Shown here: positions 15,141 through 22,906 of the stretch, one piece after another
How the letters are laid out: the number at the start of each line of letters is the position of its first letter
How positions within the stretch are numbered: position 1 is the stretch's first letter
Assembly: GCA_046314415.1 (NCBI GenBank)
Contig: JBKBWT010000039.1
Location: forward strand, 1 to 23,031
Length of the DNA: 23,031 bases
Direction: 5' to 3'
DNA from: JADJNW01 sp046314415
GTDB taxonomy: Bacteria; Bacteroidota; Bacteroidia; Chitinophagales; Saprospiraceae
Program-made: the position numbers and the translations under genes
The notes under the pieces: generated by a model
What the model was told of the DNA's origin: nothing
The model's input: the letters and a program-made list of their open reading frames with translations, nothing else
The model's database searches: none

Positions 15141-15452
15141 GTATAAAATTCATACCTTTTTCTGGAAAAAAATGCTGCCTGCCTGCTTGCGACTCCCATA
15201 AAAAAAGTTTAACTTGTTTTACAATTCTTGTAATAACCTGCCAACTTGTTTGTATAAACATTCCGACCAGCTCGGATGGCATCCATTTCGACGATTTCGA
15301 CATTCACTATACCGGTCTTTCTTCAACAACTGCCTGAGGAAAGACTTTTTTTTATGCTTTAGTGCAGTCGTGTTTTTGTGTTATGATGTTATAGTTCTAA
15401 ATTGGCAGTCCTATCAAAAACACAATTGCATCCTAACACCATAATACCAATT
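15141..15452 (+). other. Leader region of the asparaginase-like gene
   Basis: This stretch of about 310 bases holds no convincing gene. It contains TTTCGAC twice (period 9, about 15287-15302), a T-rich block at 15345-15375 and the phrase AACACCATAA (about 15435-15444), which recurs in the ffh leader at the same distance from the start. No clear TAnnTTTG box was found. Open frames at 15094-15303 (minus) and 15214-15444 (plus) look random. Confidence 0.5.
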
Positions 15453-15953
15453 ATGATTCAAGTATTTGTAACCGGTGGCACCTTCGACAAAGATTATAAT
15501 TATATCAAAGGTGAATTATTCTTTCGCAATACGCACTTGCCGGTGATGTTTGAGCGAGGGCGCTGTACGCTCGACATTGATGTGAAGACCCTCATGATGA
15601 TTGATAGCCTGGAAATGACCGAATCCGACCGGGAGATTATCGCGCATAACTGTCGCCGCACACCTTCCGATAAAATACTCATCACCCATGGCACCGACCG
15701 TATGGTGGAAACCGCTACGTACCTCGCCCAAGCCGATATTGAAGGTAAAACTATTGTGCTGACTGGTGCCATGATTCCGTATGCCTTCGGTAATTCTTCT
15801 GATGGTTTTTTTAACCTGGGCAGTGCCCTGGCGTTTGTGCAAGTGTTGGAGCCAGGTGTCTATGTCGTGATGAACGGACGCCATTTCGACTGGCACAATG
15901 TGCGGAAAAATACCAAAACGGGCAATTTTGAAGAATTAACCACACACACCTGA
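15453..15953 (+). CDS. Single-domain asparaginase-like protein
   Basis: The chosen ATG at 15453 directly precedes the family N-terminus (MIQVFVTGGTFDKDY); a longer frame from 15402 adds 17 residues without family character. The 166 residues match only the N-terminal catalytic half of L-asparaginases: TGGTFD at 7-12 with the nucleophile Thr, ITHGTDRMVETA with the Thr-Asp pair, and VLTGAMIPYAF with the following conserved region. Full enzymes have about 330 residues and a second domain that completes the active site between subunits. Short versions of this size are widespread, so it is probably not a truncation. The gene is complete, with a stop at 15951-15953. Whether it hydrolyses asparagine is uncertain. 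Confidence 0.8.
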   Translation: MIQVFVTGGTFDKDYNYIKGELFFRNTHLPVMFERGRCTLDIDVKTLMMIDSLEMTESDREIIAHNCRRTPSDKILITHGTDRMVETATYLAQADIEGKTIVLTGAMIPYAFGNSSDGFFNLGSALAFVQVLEPGVYVVMNGRHFDWHNVRKNTKTGNFEELTTHT

Positions 15954-16286
15954 GTAGAAATCGAGTACGTTCTAAAACTATTATAATTTATCTATCGATA
16001 CTATTGATAATATAGCACCGCACAGCGGACATTCATAATATTGAAAAAGTTTCAGAATCTTTGCAAAATCAAGAAAATCCATGCAATGAATCCGCAAATC
16101 CGGCGAATCATGGTTATCTTTGCTGTAACTTTTTAGCAGCCTCGTCATTATTAAAATGCAACGCTTCTTGAACCATCTCTGAATTGCAAACGACGAGACT
16201 TTTGTTGCGTAATGGCTAATTTTCAAAGACATCTGTAAATATATTTTATTAATATTGCACCAAACAAAAAATCGCATTCATCCAAC
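15954..16286. other. Intergenic region upstream of the first CotH gene
   Basis: This is an AT-rich spacer of 333 bases. TATCTTTG at 16115-16122 (plus) is an exact -7 box for the CotH gene, but lacks a -33 box. On the minus strand, two short frames read protein-like: one ending EMVQEALHFNNDEAAKKLQQ and another with YYECPLCGAI near 15981-16040. They are in different frames and may be a decayed gene or chance. I do not call a gene. Confidence 0.4.
16115..16122 (+). promoter_or_regulatory. Candidate -7 element for the CotH pair
   Basis: TATCTTTG matches TAnnTTTG exactly and equals the box before ffh. It gives a leader of about 160 bases. No TTG is found at the right distance upstream, so confidence is low. 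Confidence 0.3.
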
Positions 16287-17894
16287 ATGAAAAGACTAGC
16301 GTTAACTCTATTCTGTGGATTGCTGTGCAGCATGAGCGCTGTGTGGAGCCAGAATCAAGCCGACTTCTACGATACCAAAACCATTCAAAACATCAGCATT
16401 ACTTTCAAAGAAAAAAACTGGCGCGATATCCTGGATTCGCTGCGCTACAACGGCGATGAATTACTAACTGGAACCGTCGAAATCAACAAGCAAAAGTATG
16501 ATAATGCCGGCATTCGCTATCGCAGTGCCCGTGGATTCCAGATAGGCGGCAAACACAACAGTTTATACATTCAGTTGCCCGATGGTAAAGACTTCCAGGG
16601 CTACGGAGTAGTTGAATTATCGAACGCGGTGCGCGACCCTAGTGTCGTGCGCGAAGTATTAGCTTCGGAGATTGCGCGCAAATACATGCCTGCGCCTAAA
16701 GCCAACTACGCCAAAGTAATGATTAATGGAAATTATTACGGCTTCTTTGTCAATATTGAATCGGTAGGCGGCAAATTCCTGGAGCGCAACTTTGGCGATA
16801 AGAACGGGGATCTTTTCTATGCCACCATTCCCACCAAGCAAGCCGTACCGGATGGCTGTGAGTCAAAGGCATTCGCTAATCTGAAATTTCAGGACGATCA
16901 AGCCTGCTATACGTATGCATTCGACCGCGTCAACAAACGCGCCTGGAGCAGCGTGATGGAATTGTCGGATATTCTAACCAACCGCCCGGAAAACGTTGAA
17001 AATATCCTGGATGTAGATCGTGCCTTGTGGATGCTGGCTTTTAATAACGTGATTGTAAATCTGAACAGCTACAGCGGTCATCCGAGTACGAATTATTATT
17101 TGTACAAAGACCCCGACGGCAAATTTGTACCGATTCTCGGAGATTTGAATTTTGCCTTCGGTAGCTTCAAAAATACAGATGGCGGCTCTGACCTCGACGA
17201 AGTGGGGCTGGTAAAACTTGATCCGCTGCTGCACGCTACTAATGCCGAACGGCCTTTGATCAGCAAACTCTTGAACAACGAGGTGTATCGCAAAATGTAC
17301 CTTTCACATATGCGCACCATATTATATGATAACTTTACCAAAGGGCAATTTGAAAAGCGGGCGAAAGAATTACAGGCGATGATTCAGAAAACCTGGCTGG
17401 AAGATCCAAACAAGGAATACAATGTCACCGATTTTGGAAAAAGTCTCACTGCCACTGTTGGACAACGCAGTCGCATTCCAGGTTTGGTCGAATTCATGAA
17501 TCTTCGCACGGATTACCTGCAACAAACACCGGAGTTATCTGTAGTGCCGCCTGCTATCACCAATGTACAGGTGCTACCTCGTGAAAAATATTCGCCCAAA
17601 CGAATCGAAACGTTTAGAGTACAAGCGAAAGTAGATCAGTTTGCGCGCAAGGTGTGGGTAATGTATCGTTTTGATGAAAACAGTGCTTTTATGGAAGCTG
17701 AAATGCTCGATAATGGCAACAGTGCGGATGAAAAAGCCGGTGATGAAATCTTCGGGCTTGAAATTAAACCCGAGGGCGGCGCCCGCACCATCGAGTATTA
17801 CATCATCGCTGAAAACGCTAAAACATTGAATTTCAGCCCTTCACAGTATATGTACGAACGCCATAAGGCGAACCTGGATGACTTGAACAAGTAA
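16287..17894 (+). CDS. Secreted CotH-family protein, diverged copy (paralogue 1)
   Basis: It encodes 535 residues with a signal peptide (MKRLALTLFCGLLCSMSAVWSQ). Residues 33-415 fit the CotH kinase fold, named after the spore-coat protein kinase: GIRYRSARGF at 75-84, SNAVRDPSVVREVLASEIAR, APKANYAKVMINGNYYGFFV, LDVDRALWMLAFNNVIVNLN and PILGDLNFAFGSF at 282-294. Compared with its neighbour, the GVRYKGNSSF loop is changed and the Asp of NLDSYTG is Asn (N260), so it may be catalytically weak. The C-terminal part (about 430-525) is a beta-rich module ending IEYYIIAENA, of an Ig-like type. There is no T9SS sorting domain. It lies 84 bases before paralogue 2. The exported CotH assignment is firm, the substrate unknown. 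Confidence 0.87.
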   Translation: MKRLALTLFCGLLCSMSAVWSQNQADFYDTKTIQNISITFKEKNWRDILDSLRYNGDELLTGTVEINKQKYDNAGIRYRSARGFQIGGKHNSLYIQLPDGKDFQGYGVVELSNAVRDPSVVREVLASEIARKYMPAPKANYAKVMINGNYYGFFVNIESVGGKFLERNFGDKNGDLFYATIPTKQAVPDGCESKAFANLKFQDDQACYTYAFDRVNKRAWSSVMELSDILTNRPENVENILDVDRALWMLAFNNVIVNLNSYSGHPSTNYYLYKDPDGKFVPILGDLNFAFGSFKNTDGGSDLDEVGLVKLDPLLHATNAERPLISKLLNNEVYRKMYLSHMRTILYDNFTKGQFEKRAKELQAMIQKTWLEDPNKEYNVTDFGKSLTATVGQRSRIPGLVEFMNLRTDYLQQTPELSVVPPAITNVQVLPREKYSPKRIETFRVQAKVDQFARKVWVMYRFDENSAFMEAEMLDNGNSADEKAGDEIFGLEIKPEGGARTIEYYIIAENAKTLNFSPSQYMYERHKANLDDLNK

Positions 17895-17910
17895 AAAGTA
17901 AAAGGGAACG

Positions 17911-17961
17911 AGGTAGAGGGATATTACCTATTTGGTCAGCGTCCTTCTACCCCCTCTTTAT
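17911..17961 (+). terminator. Imperfect hairpin between the CotH genes
   Basis: GGTAGA (17912-17917) pairs with TCTACC (17946-17951), followed by CCCTCTTTATTTTC. The loop is long (28 bases), so it may only partly stop transcription into the second gene. Confidence 0.4.
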
Positions 17962-17978
17962 TTTCACAAAAACCAGCA

Positions 17979-19583
17979 ATGATGCGCTGCTTCGCTCTAT
18001 TCCTTATCTCACTTTGCCTGCTTCAGCCGCTGTGCGCTCAAGATTTATATAATCTGAATACTGTCACAGAGATCAAACTTTATTTTCAGGATAAAAACTG
18101 GCATGGGTTGTTGGATTCGCTCAAACGTGCCGGCGAGGAAGACCGCCTAATGGGTGATGCCATTGTCAATGGCAAAAAGTATGAAAAAGTCGGCGTACGC
18201 TATAAAGGCAATAGTTCTTTTAAGAGTGTGAGCGAAGACGGACATCTGAAGCTGCCTTTCAACATCAAGGTAAATGAAGTCAATAAAAAGCAACTGCTAC
18301 CGGGCGGCTACGGCACTTTGAAATTATCCAATGCTTTCCGTGATCCGAGTATGATCCGCGAAATTCTGGCGTACGAAATTGCCCGCAAATACATGCCCGC
18401 CCCCAAAGCTAATTTTGCAAAAGTATATGTGAATGATCAATACTTAGGTATTTATCACAATGTACAATCTATTGATGATCAGTTTTTAACCGAACATTTC
18501 AAAGAGAACAAAGGCGTTTTGGTAAAATGTGACCCCGATTGGACCGTGGAACAAGCACCCGGTTGCCTCGATTCGGATAAATCATCTTTGATGTACATTG
18601 GCGAGGATTCCACCTGTTACATGCGTTTTTATGAAATGAAAGATAAAAACGGCTGGAAAAATTTTATTAATTTTACTAAAACCCTCAATCAGGAGCCTCA
18701 GAAAATCGGCGAGTTACTAGATATTGACCAAACCTTGTGGATGTTGGCGTTTAATAATGTGCTGGTGAATCTTGACAGTTATACCGGATTGCTTTGTCAT
18801 AATTTTTACCTTTACCGCGACACCTTAGGCGTGTATCATCCCATGGTTTGGGATATGAATATGGCGTTTGGGGGTTTTCGGCGACTCAATAGCCCTAAAG
18901 AGCTTACGCTGGCTGAGCTACAGGAAATGAGCGCTTTTGTACATTATAAAGATTTAAATCATAAAAGACCGCTGATTGTCAAGCTTTTAGAAAATGATTT
19001 AAATCGCAAAGTCTATATTGCCCATATGCGCACAATTCTGAACGATTATTTTGTAAATGGTTTGTATCAAAAACGGGCACAGGAGTTGCAAAATTTTATT
19101 CTTAAATATGTAGAACAGGACACTCAGAAATTATACAGCTACGAAGCATTTCAACAAAATTTGCAGCAAACCGTTACAGCCGATGAGTCGCAAATTGTTG
19201 GGATTATCGAATTAATGAGTAAGCGCACCGAATATTTAGTGAATCAGCCATTGTTTCAAAAGGCGCCGCCTAAAATCACCGCAGTGACCCACAAGCCCCA
19301 AGCGGATAAAACCGTAAAAATCACCGCTAAGGTGGAAGGTGCTCAGAAAGTATGGCTGCACTATCGTTATGGTCATGGTATATTTACTGCCGTAGCGATG
19401 GAATCTGCCGATACGAGCAATTGGACCGCCGCTTTTAAACAAGGTAAAAATATGCAATATTATATCATTGCCGAAGACGAACGCAATGCCAGTCTTTCTC
19501 CGGCACGTGCAGCATTTGAATATCATAAAGTAGAAAGCGTTACACCGGTCGTGAATAAACCTAAAGCCAAACCACAAGGGTAA
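17979..19583 (+). CDS. Secreted CotH-family protein kinase (paralogue 2)
   Basis: It encodes 534 residues with a signal peptide (MMRCFALFLISLCLLQPLCAQ). The CotH fold spans about 25-415 with the usual marks: GVRYKGNSSF at 72-81 (the conserved Lys/Gly loop), SNAFRDPSMIREILAYEIAR, APKANFAKVYVNDQYLGIYH, MLAFNNVLVNLDSYTG with D266, HNFYLYRD and PMVWDMNMAFGGF with D292 and N294. CotH kinases phosphorylate proteins outside the cytoplasm in spore formers; Bacteroidota members are usually of unknown role. The C-terminal part (about 430-515) is a beta-rich module (KVWLHYRYGHG, MQYYIIAEDE), then a Lys/Pro tail (VVNKPKAKPQG). It shares length, domain order and many identical blocks with paralogue 1, so the two arose by tandem duplication. 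The kinase residues look intact. Confidence 0.88.
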   Translation: MMRCFALFLISLCLLQPLCAQDLYNLNTVTEIKLYFQDKNWHGLLDSLKRAGEEDRLMGDAIVNGKKYEKVGVRYKGNSSFKSVSEDGHLKLPFNIKVNEVNKKQLLPGGYGTLKLSNAFRDPSMIREILAYEIARKYMPAPKANFAKVYVNDQYLGIYHNVQSIDDQFLTEHFKENKGVLVKCDPDWTVEQAPGCLDSDKSSLMYIGEDSTCYMRFYEMKDKNGWKNFINFTKTLNQEPQKIGELLDIDQTLWMLAFNNVLVNLDSYTGLLCHNFYLYRDTLGVYHPMVWDMNMAFGGFRRLNSPKELTLAELQEMSAFVHYKDLNHKRPLIVKLLENDLNRKVYIAHMRTILNDYFVNGLYQKRAQELQNFILKYVEQDTQKLYSYEAFQQNLQQTVTADESQIVGIIELMSKRTEYLVNQPLFQKAPPKITAVTHKPQADKTVKITAKVEGAQKVWLHYRYGHGIFTAVAMESADTSNWTAAFKQGKNMQYYIIAEDERNASLSPARAAFEYHKVESVTPVVNKPKAKPQG

Positions 19584-19756
19584 TCATATAAAGTCTTTAT
19601 TATCAATTACTTAAAGTGAATTTGTTTCTATATCAATTTTTTTTTAAATTTTTACAATTAATGTAATATATTAAAATAATCACATATTACATTTTATATC
19701 ACAACACTGGTTTCAGCATCAAATTTTCACCAAAAACCTAACACCCTCTATTCAAT

Positions 19757-20272
19757 ATGATTGAAGTACGCTATCAAATAAGTTTTCGGGACTACCTGCG
19801 GCTCATGTTTCAGCTTGCCTACCGCCGCTGGACTTATCTGGTTATCACCATACTGGGCGCCTTACAGATTCCATTCATTATTGCCATGTACATCGTCCCT
19901 GGTGCTTATCAGCCTGGTAATCTGCTATCCTCGTTTCTACTGATTGTTTTTGCGTTTTTAATGCCTTTATTACTTTATTTTCGCTCCCGCAATTTTTACC
20001 TGAGTAACGCCAGTTTCCGCCAGGAAATTAAAGCCATATTCAATACTGAAGCCATTGAATTTACCGGTTTTGGCAAGCGTCAAACCAGTCGGCTCACTTG
20101 GGACCGCATTCAGAAAGTGTTGGAAACCCGCGATTGGCTGGTCTTTTACCAAACCCCCTATTTTTTCAATTTTGTACCAAAAAATTCTTTTACTTCTCCG
20201 CGCGATTTAGAACAATTGGTAAAAATTATCCGTTCTAAGCCAAATGTCAAAGCGAAGTTGAAAAATCGCTAA
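19757..20272 (+). CDS. YcxB-like membrane protein
   Basis: The product has 171 residues. FSFRDY-like residues at 9-14 (SFRDYLRLM) are followed by two membrane segments (about 26-47 and 56-76), then a soluble C-terminal domain: FNTEAIEFTGFGKRQTSRLT, WDRIQKVLETRDWLVFYQTP and FNFVPKNSF. The order of two membrane helices, then a strand-rich domain with W-x-x-I-x-K-V-x-E-T and F-V-P-K, is the YcxB-like family pattern, of unknown function. The C-terminus is basic (KAKLKNR). The YheT-type gene follows 28 bases later and they probably share a transcript. The upstream spacer of about 170 bases is AT-rich, with no clear promoter box. Confidence 0.75.
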   Translation: MIEVRYQISFRDYLRLMFQLAYRRWTYLVITILGALQIPFIIAMYIVPGAYQPGNLLSSFLLIVFAFLMPLLLYFRSRNFYLSNASFRQEIKAIFNTEAIEFTGFGKRQTSRLTWDRIQKVLETRDWLVFYQTPYFFNFVPKNSFTSPRDLEQLVKIIRSKPNVKAKLKNR

Positions 20273-20300
20273 TTATTTTCCAAGGTATAAATTTTCTTTC

Positions 20301-21260
20301 ATGCCAGTACTACACACTTCGTCGTACCGCAACCCGCCATTGTATCAATTCAATGGGCATATGCAAACGATTTTTCCCGGTACTTTCCGCAAAATTGAAG
20401 GCTTTCAGTATGAACGCGAACGCCTGGTACTATCCGATGGTGATTTTGTGGATTTAGATTGGTTGGAAACTGGCAGTAAAAAACTGGTTATTTTATCACA
20501 TGGATTAGAGGGCAATTCCGAGCGGCATTATATTAAAGGTATGGCTAAACTGTTTAGTGAAAATGGATGGGATATATTAGCCTGGAATTGTCGTTCTTGT
20601 AGTGGTGAAATGAATCGTGCTTTTCGTTTATACAGCCACGGTGAAATTGGTGATTTCGGTGAAGTCATTCACCATGCATTAAAAACCAAGCATTATGAAA
20701 AAGTGGCGCTCGTGGGCTTTAGCATGGGCGGCAGCATTACGCTGAAATATTTGGGGGTGCATGGCAAAAATGTACCGGACGCTATTAAATACGGCGTTGC
20801 CTTTTCTACACCTTGCGATGTAAAAGCCGCATCCGAAACGCTTAATAAGCCTTCTAATCGCCTGTATTACAAGCGCTTCCTCAAAAAATTAAAAGTGAAA
20901 CTTGAACAGAAAGCCGTCGTTTTTCCGGATAAAATTGATTTAACAAAACTCGAAAACATCAAGGTCTGGCGCGATTTTGATGAATATTTTTCTGCACCGC
21001 TTTGCGGTTGCCCGGATGCCGAAGGCTTCTATCAGCAATCTTCTGCTAAATATTATATGAGTGGCATCACCGTGCCTACCCTCCTGGTCAATGCTCAGAA
21101 TGACCCCATCCTGGCACCCGAATGCTTTCCCACCGATATTTGCGAAAAACATCCGTTTGTTCATTTAGAAATGCCCAAACAAGGCGGTCACGTGGGCTTT
21201 GAAATAAGAAATAAACCATATATGTGGTCAGAATATCGGGCACTGGAGTTTTGTGCGTGA
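20301..21260 (+). CDS. YheT-family alpha/beta hydrolase
   Basis: The protein has 319 residues and no signal peptide. Family marks are YRNPPLYQFNGHMQTIFPG at 9-27 (typical YheT opening), VILSHGLEGNSERHYIKG at 63-80 (oxyanion region), WNCRSCSGEMNR, and the catalytic triad S141 in LVGFSMGGS, D268 in NAQNDPIL and H297 in GGHVGF. The family (COG0429) includes putative carboxylesterases or lipases acting on lipids or acyl esters, with the substrate undefined. It is close to the upstream YcxB-like gene. The spacer after it (about 290 bases) carries no clear terminator. Confidence 0.9.
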   Translation: MPVLHTSSYRNPPLYQFNGHMQTIFPGTFRKIEGFQYERERLVLSDGDFVDLDWLETGSKKLVILSHGLEGNSERHYIKGMAKLFSENGWDILAWNCRSCSGEMNRAFRLYSHGEIGDFGEVIHHALKTKHYEKVALVGFSMGGSITLKYLGVHGKNVPDAIKYGVAFSTPCDVKAASETLNKPSNRLYYKRFLKKLKVKLEQKAVVFPDKIDLTKLENIKVWRDFDEYFSAPLCGCPDAEGFYQQSSAKYYMSGITVPTLLVNAQNDPILAPECFPTDICEKHPFVHLEMPKQGGHVGFEIRNKPYMWSEYRALEFCA

Positions 21261-21550
21261 TTATTTAACCCTTGATTTTTTTATATTTCTTTGATGAACA
21301 TGATATTTCCTGCATAATTTTTTTAGCATTTTTAAAGCCGAGAAAATACGACTTAGCAAAGCTGGTCATGCATTACTCCTCCTTTAAAATGTCGCAAAGC
21401 ATCGTAAAGTAAAAATCGTATTTCGTAAATCGTACTTTCTTTTTATCTTTCCAAAACAAAATATTTTATTAAAATCAAACGATTTTGTTAGAATTATTGG
21501 CAAATTAGCACAACTTGTCCCGGTCAATTTCGGGATCAGCAAATTGGCAA
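21261..21550 (+). other. Spacer between the YheT-type gene and sbcD
   Basis: These 290 AT-rich bases contain no gene. TATCTTTC (21444-21451) is one mismatch from a -7 box. ATTGGCAAAT occurs at 21496-21505 and again at 21543-21552, the second copy overlapping the sbcD start codon. TCCCG and CGGGA flank an eight-base loop (about 21518-21535). Confidence 0.5.
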
Positions 21551-22771
21551 ATGAAAATATTACATACTTCAGACTGGCATTTAGGGCAGAAATTTTTATA
21601 CAATGACCGCGAAGCCGAACACCAGCTGGCACTCGACTGGCTTGTGCAAGTGATTCAGAATCAACAAATTGATGGACTCATTGTCGCTGGAGATGTATTC
21701 GATATTACCAATCCGCCCAATTACGCGCGACGGTTATATTATAATTTTTTAACCGCGCTGCTAAAAAGCAATTGCTGCAATCATGTGCTTATTATCGGGG
21801 GCAATCATGACTCTCCCAACATGCTCGATGCCCCCAAAGAATTACTCAGGGCACTAAATATGCATGTCATCGGTGCAGCAACCGGTAACCTCGAAGACCA
21901 AATCATTGAATGGAAAGATAAAAGCGGCAAACTTGAAGCAGTGGTAGCAGCAGTACCTTTCCTGCGCGACGGCGATCTGCGCTACAGCGTAGCGGGCGAG
22001 ACGGGTTACGAGCGCATTGCACGCATGCGCGACGGGATTTTGCGGCATTATCAGCAATTGGGTGAGCTATTAGAGCGCTATCAGGATCAAAATATTCCGA
22101 TCATCGGTACGGGGCATTTATATGTCAAAGGCGCTTTTGCCTCTGAAAGACAGGACAATATATATATCGGCGATACGGCAAATATTGAAACTTCGCAGTT
22201 TCCTGATATTTTTAATTACGTGGCGCTGGGGCATATCCATCGGGCACAGGCGGTGAATAATGTGCATCATATTCGCTACGCCGGCTCCTTGATTCCCTTG
22301 AATTTTAGTGAAACAAAAGATGATAAATCGGTTTACATCGTTGAATTTCAGCAAGGTCAATTGCAAAATATTGAAACAATTCCTGTTCCAACTTTCCGGC
22401 GGTTAAAAACGATTGAAGGCACGCTGGAAGAGGCTGAAGAAAGCCTACAACGCTTTGACAGCAAGGGCGGACGCGAGTTGACACCTTGGGTAGAATTGAT
22501 TATTCAAACCGAGCGAGTGATTCCGCAACTCGATGTACAATTAAAGGAATTTACCAAGGAAATGAATTTAGAACTACTGAAAATCAAACTGTTACGTGAC
22601 CATTATTCATTGGACAATCAAATCGAAGAAGTGGATTTAAGTAGTTTAGAAATTACTGAAGTATTCCGCAAAAAATGCGAGAGCTACGGCAGTCCACCGG
22701 AAGAAATGGAGGAACTGCTGGCTACTTTTACCGAATTACAAGAATGGATGAATGAAGATTCATTTATTTGA
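21551..22771 (+). CDS. sbcD: Exonuclease SbcCD subunit D (Mre11-type nuclease)
   Basis: SbcD is the nuclease of the SbcCD complex, which cleaves DNA hairpins and processes double-strand ends together with the ATPase SbcC. The ATG at 21551 gives MKILHTSDWHLGQKF, the exact family opening; an earlier TTG at 21515 would add 12 unlikely residues. The 406 residues carry the metal-binding motifs D8 and H10 (SDWHLG), D48 (AGDVFD), N85 and H86 (GGNHDSP), the GTGHL histidine and GHIHR, followed by the capping domain (about 290-400). GSLIPLNFSE fits the family. sbcC starts 135 bases downstream. Length and motifs are normal. Confidence 0.96.
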   Translation: MKILHTSDWHLGQKFLYNDREAEHQLALDWLVQVIQNQQIDGLIVAGDVFDITNPPNYARRLYYNFLTALLKSNCCNHVLIIGGNHDSPNMLDAPKELLRALNMHVIGAATGNLEDQIIEWKDKSGKLEAVVAAVPFLRDGDLRYSVAGETGYERIARMRDGILRHYQQLGELLERYQDQNIPIIGTGHLYVKGAFASERQDNIYIGDTANIETSQFPDIFNYVALGHIHRAQAVNNVHHIRYAGSLIPLNFSETKDDKSVYIVEFQQGQLQNIETIPVPTFRRLKTIEGTLEEAEESLQRFDSKGGRELTPWVELIIQTERVIPQLDVQLKEFTKEMNLELLKIKLLRDHYSLDNQIEEVDLSSLEITEVFRKKCESYGSPPEEMEELLATFTELQEWMNEDSFI

Positions 22772-22857
22772 TATTTTTAATTTGATGTTTATTATTACAT
22801 GATTTTCAACTTAAATATTTCATTACAATAATTTCAAAAGGATCAACAGCATCAACA

Positions 22858-22893
22858 ATGAGCAACCGAACACCTGAAAACACGAACACCTGA
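22858..22893 (+). other. Mini open frame and repeat in the sbcC leader
   Basis: An ATG at 22858 opens an 11-codon frame (MSNRTPENTNT) ending at 22893, out of frame with sbcC. The unit CGAACACCTGAA occurs twice (about 22867-22878 and 22883-22894) in the same region. It may be only a repeat, or a leader peptide that tunes sbcC translation. Confidence 0.35.
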
Positions 22894-22906
22894 ACACAAT
22901 TGTAGC

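Noticed and set aside
15094..15303. 69-codon minus-strand frame across the pccB terminator
   Set aside because: It includes the hairpin at 15108-15140 and the pccB stop; no protein signature.
15214..15444. 76-codon open frame before the asparaginase-like gene
   Set aside because: Unusual Phe/Cys/Arg-rich composition, no motif, lies in a repeat-containing leader.
15402..15452. Longer start for the asparaginase-like gene
   Set aside because: The extra 17 residues precede the conserved first strand and have no family match; the ATG at 15453 fits.
21515..21550. TTG start for sbcD 36 bases upstream
   Set aside because: SbcD proteins begin at MKILHTSDWH, which is the ATG at 21551.
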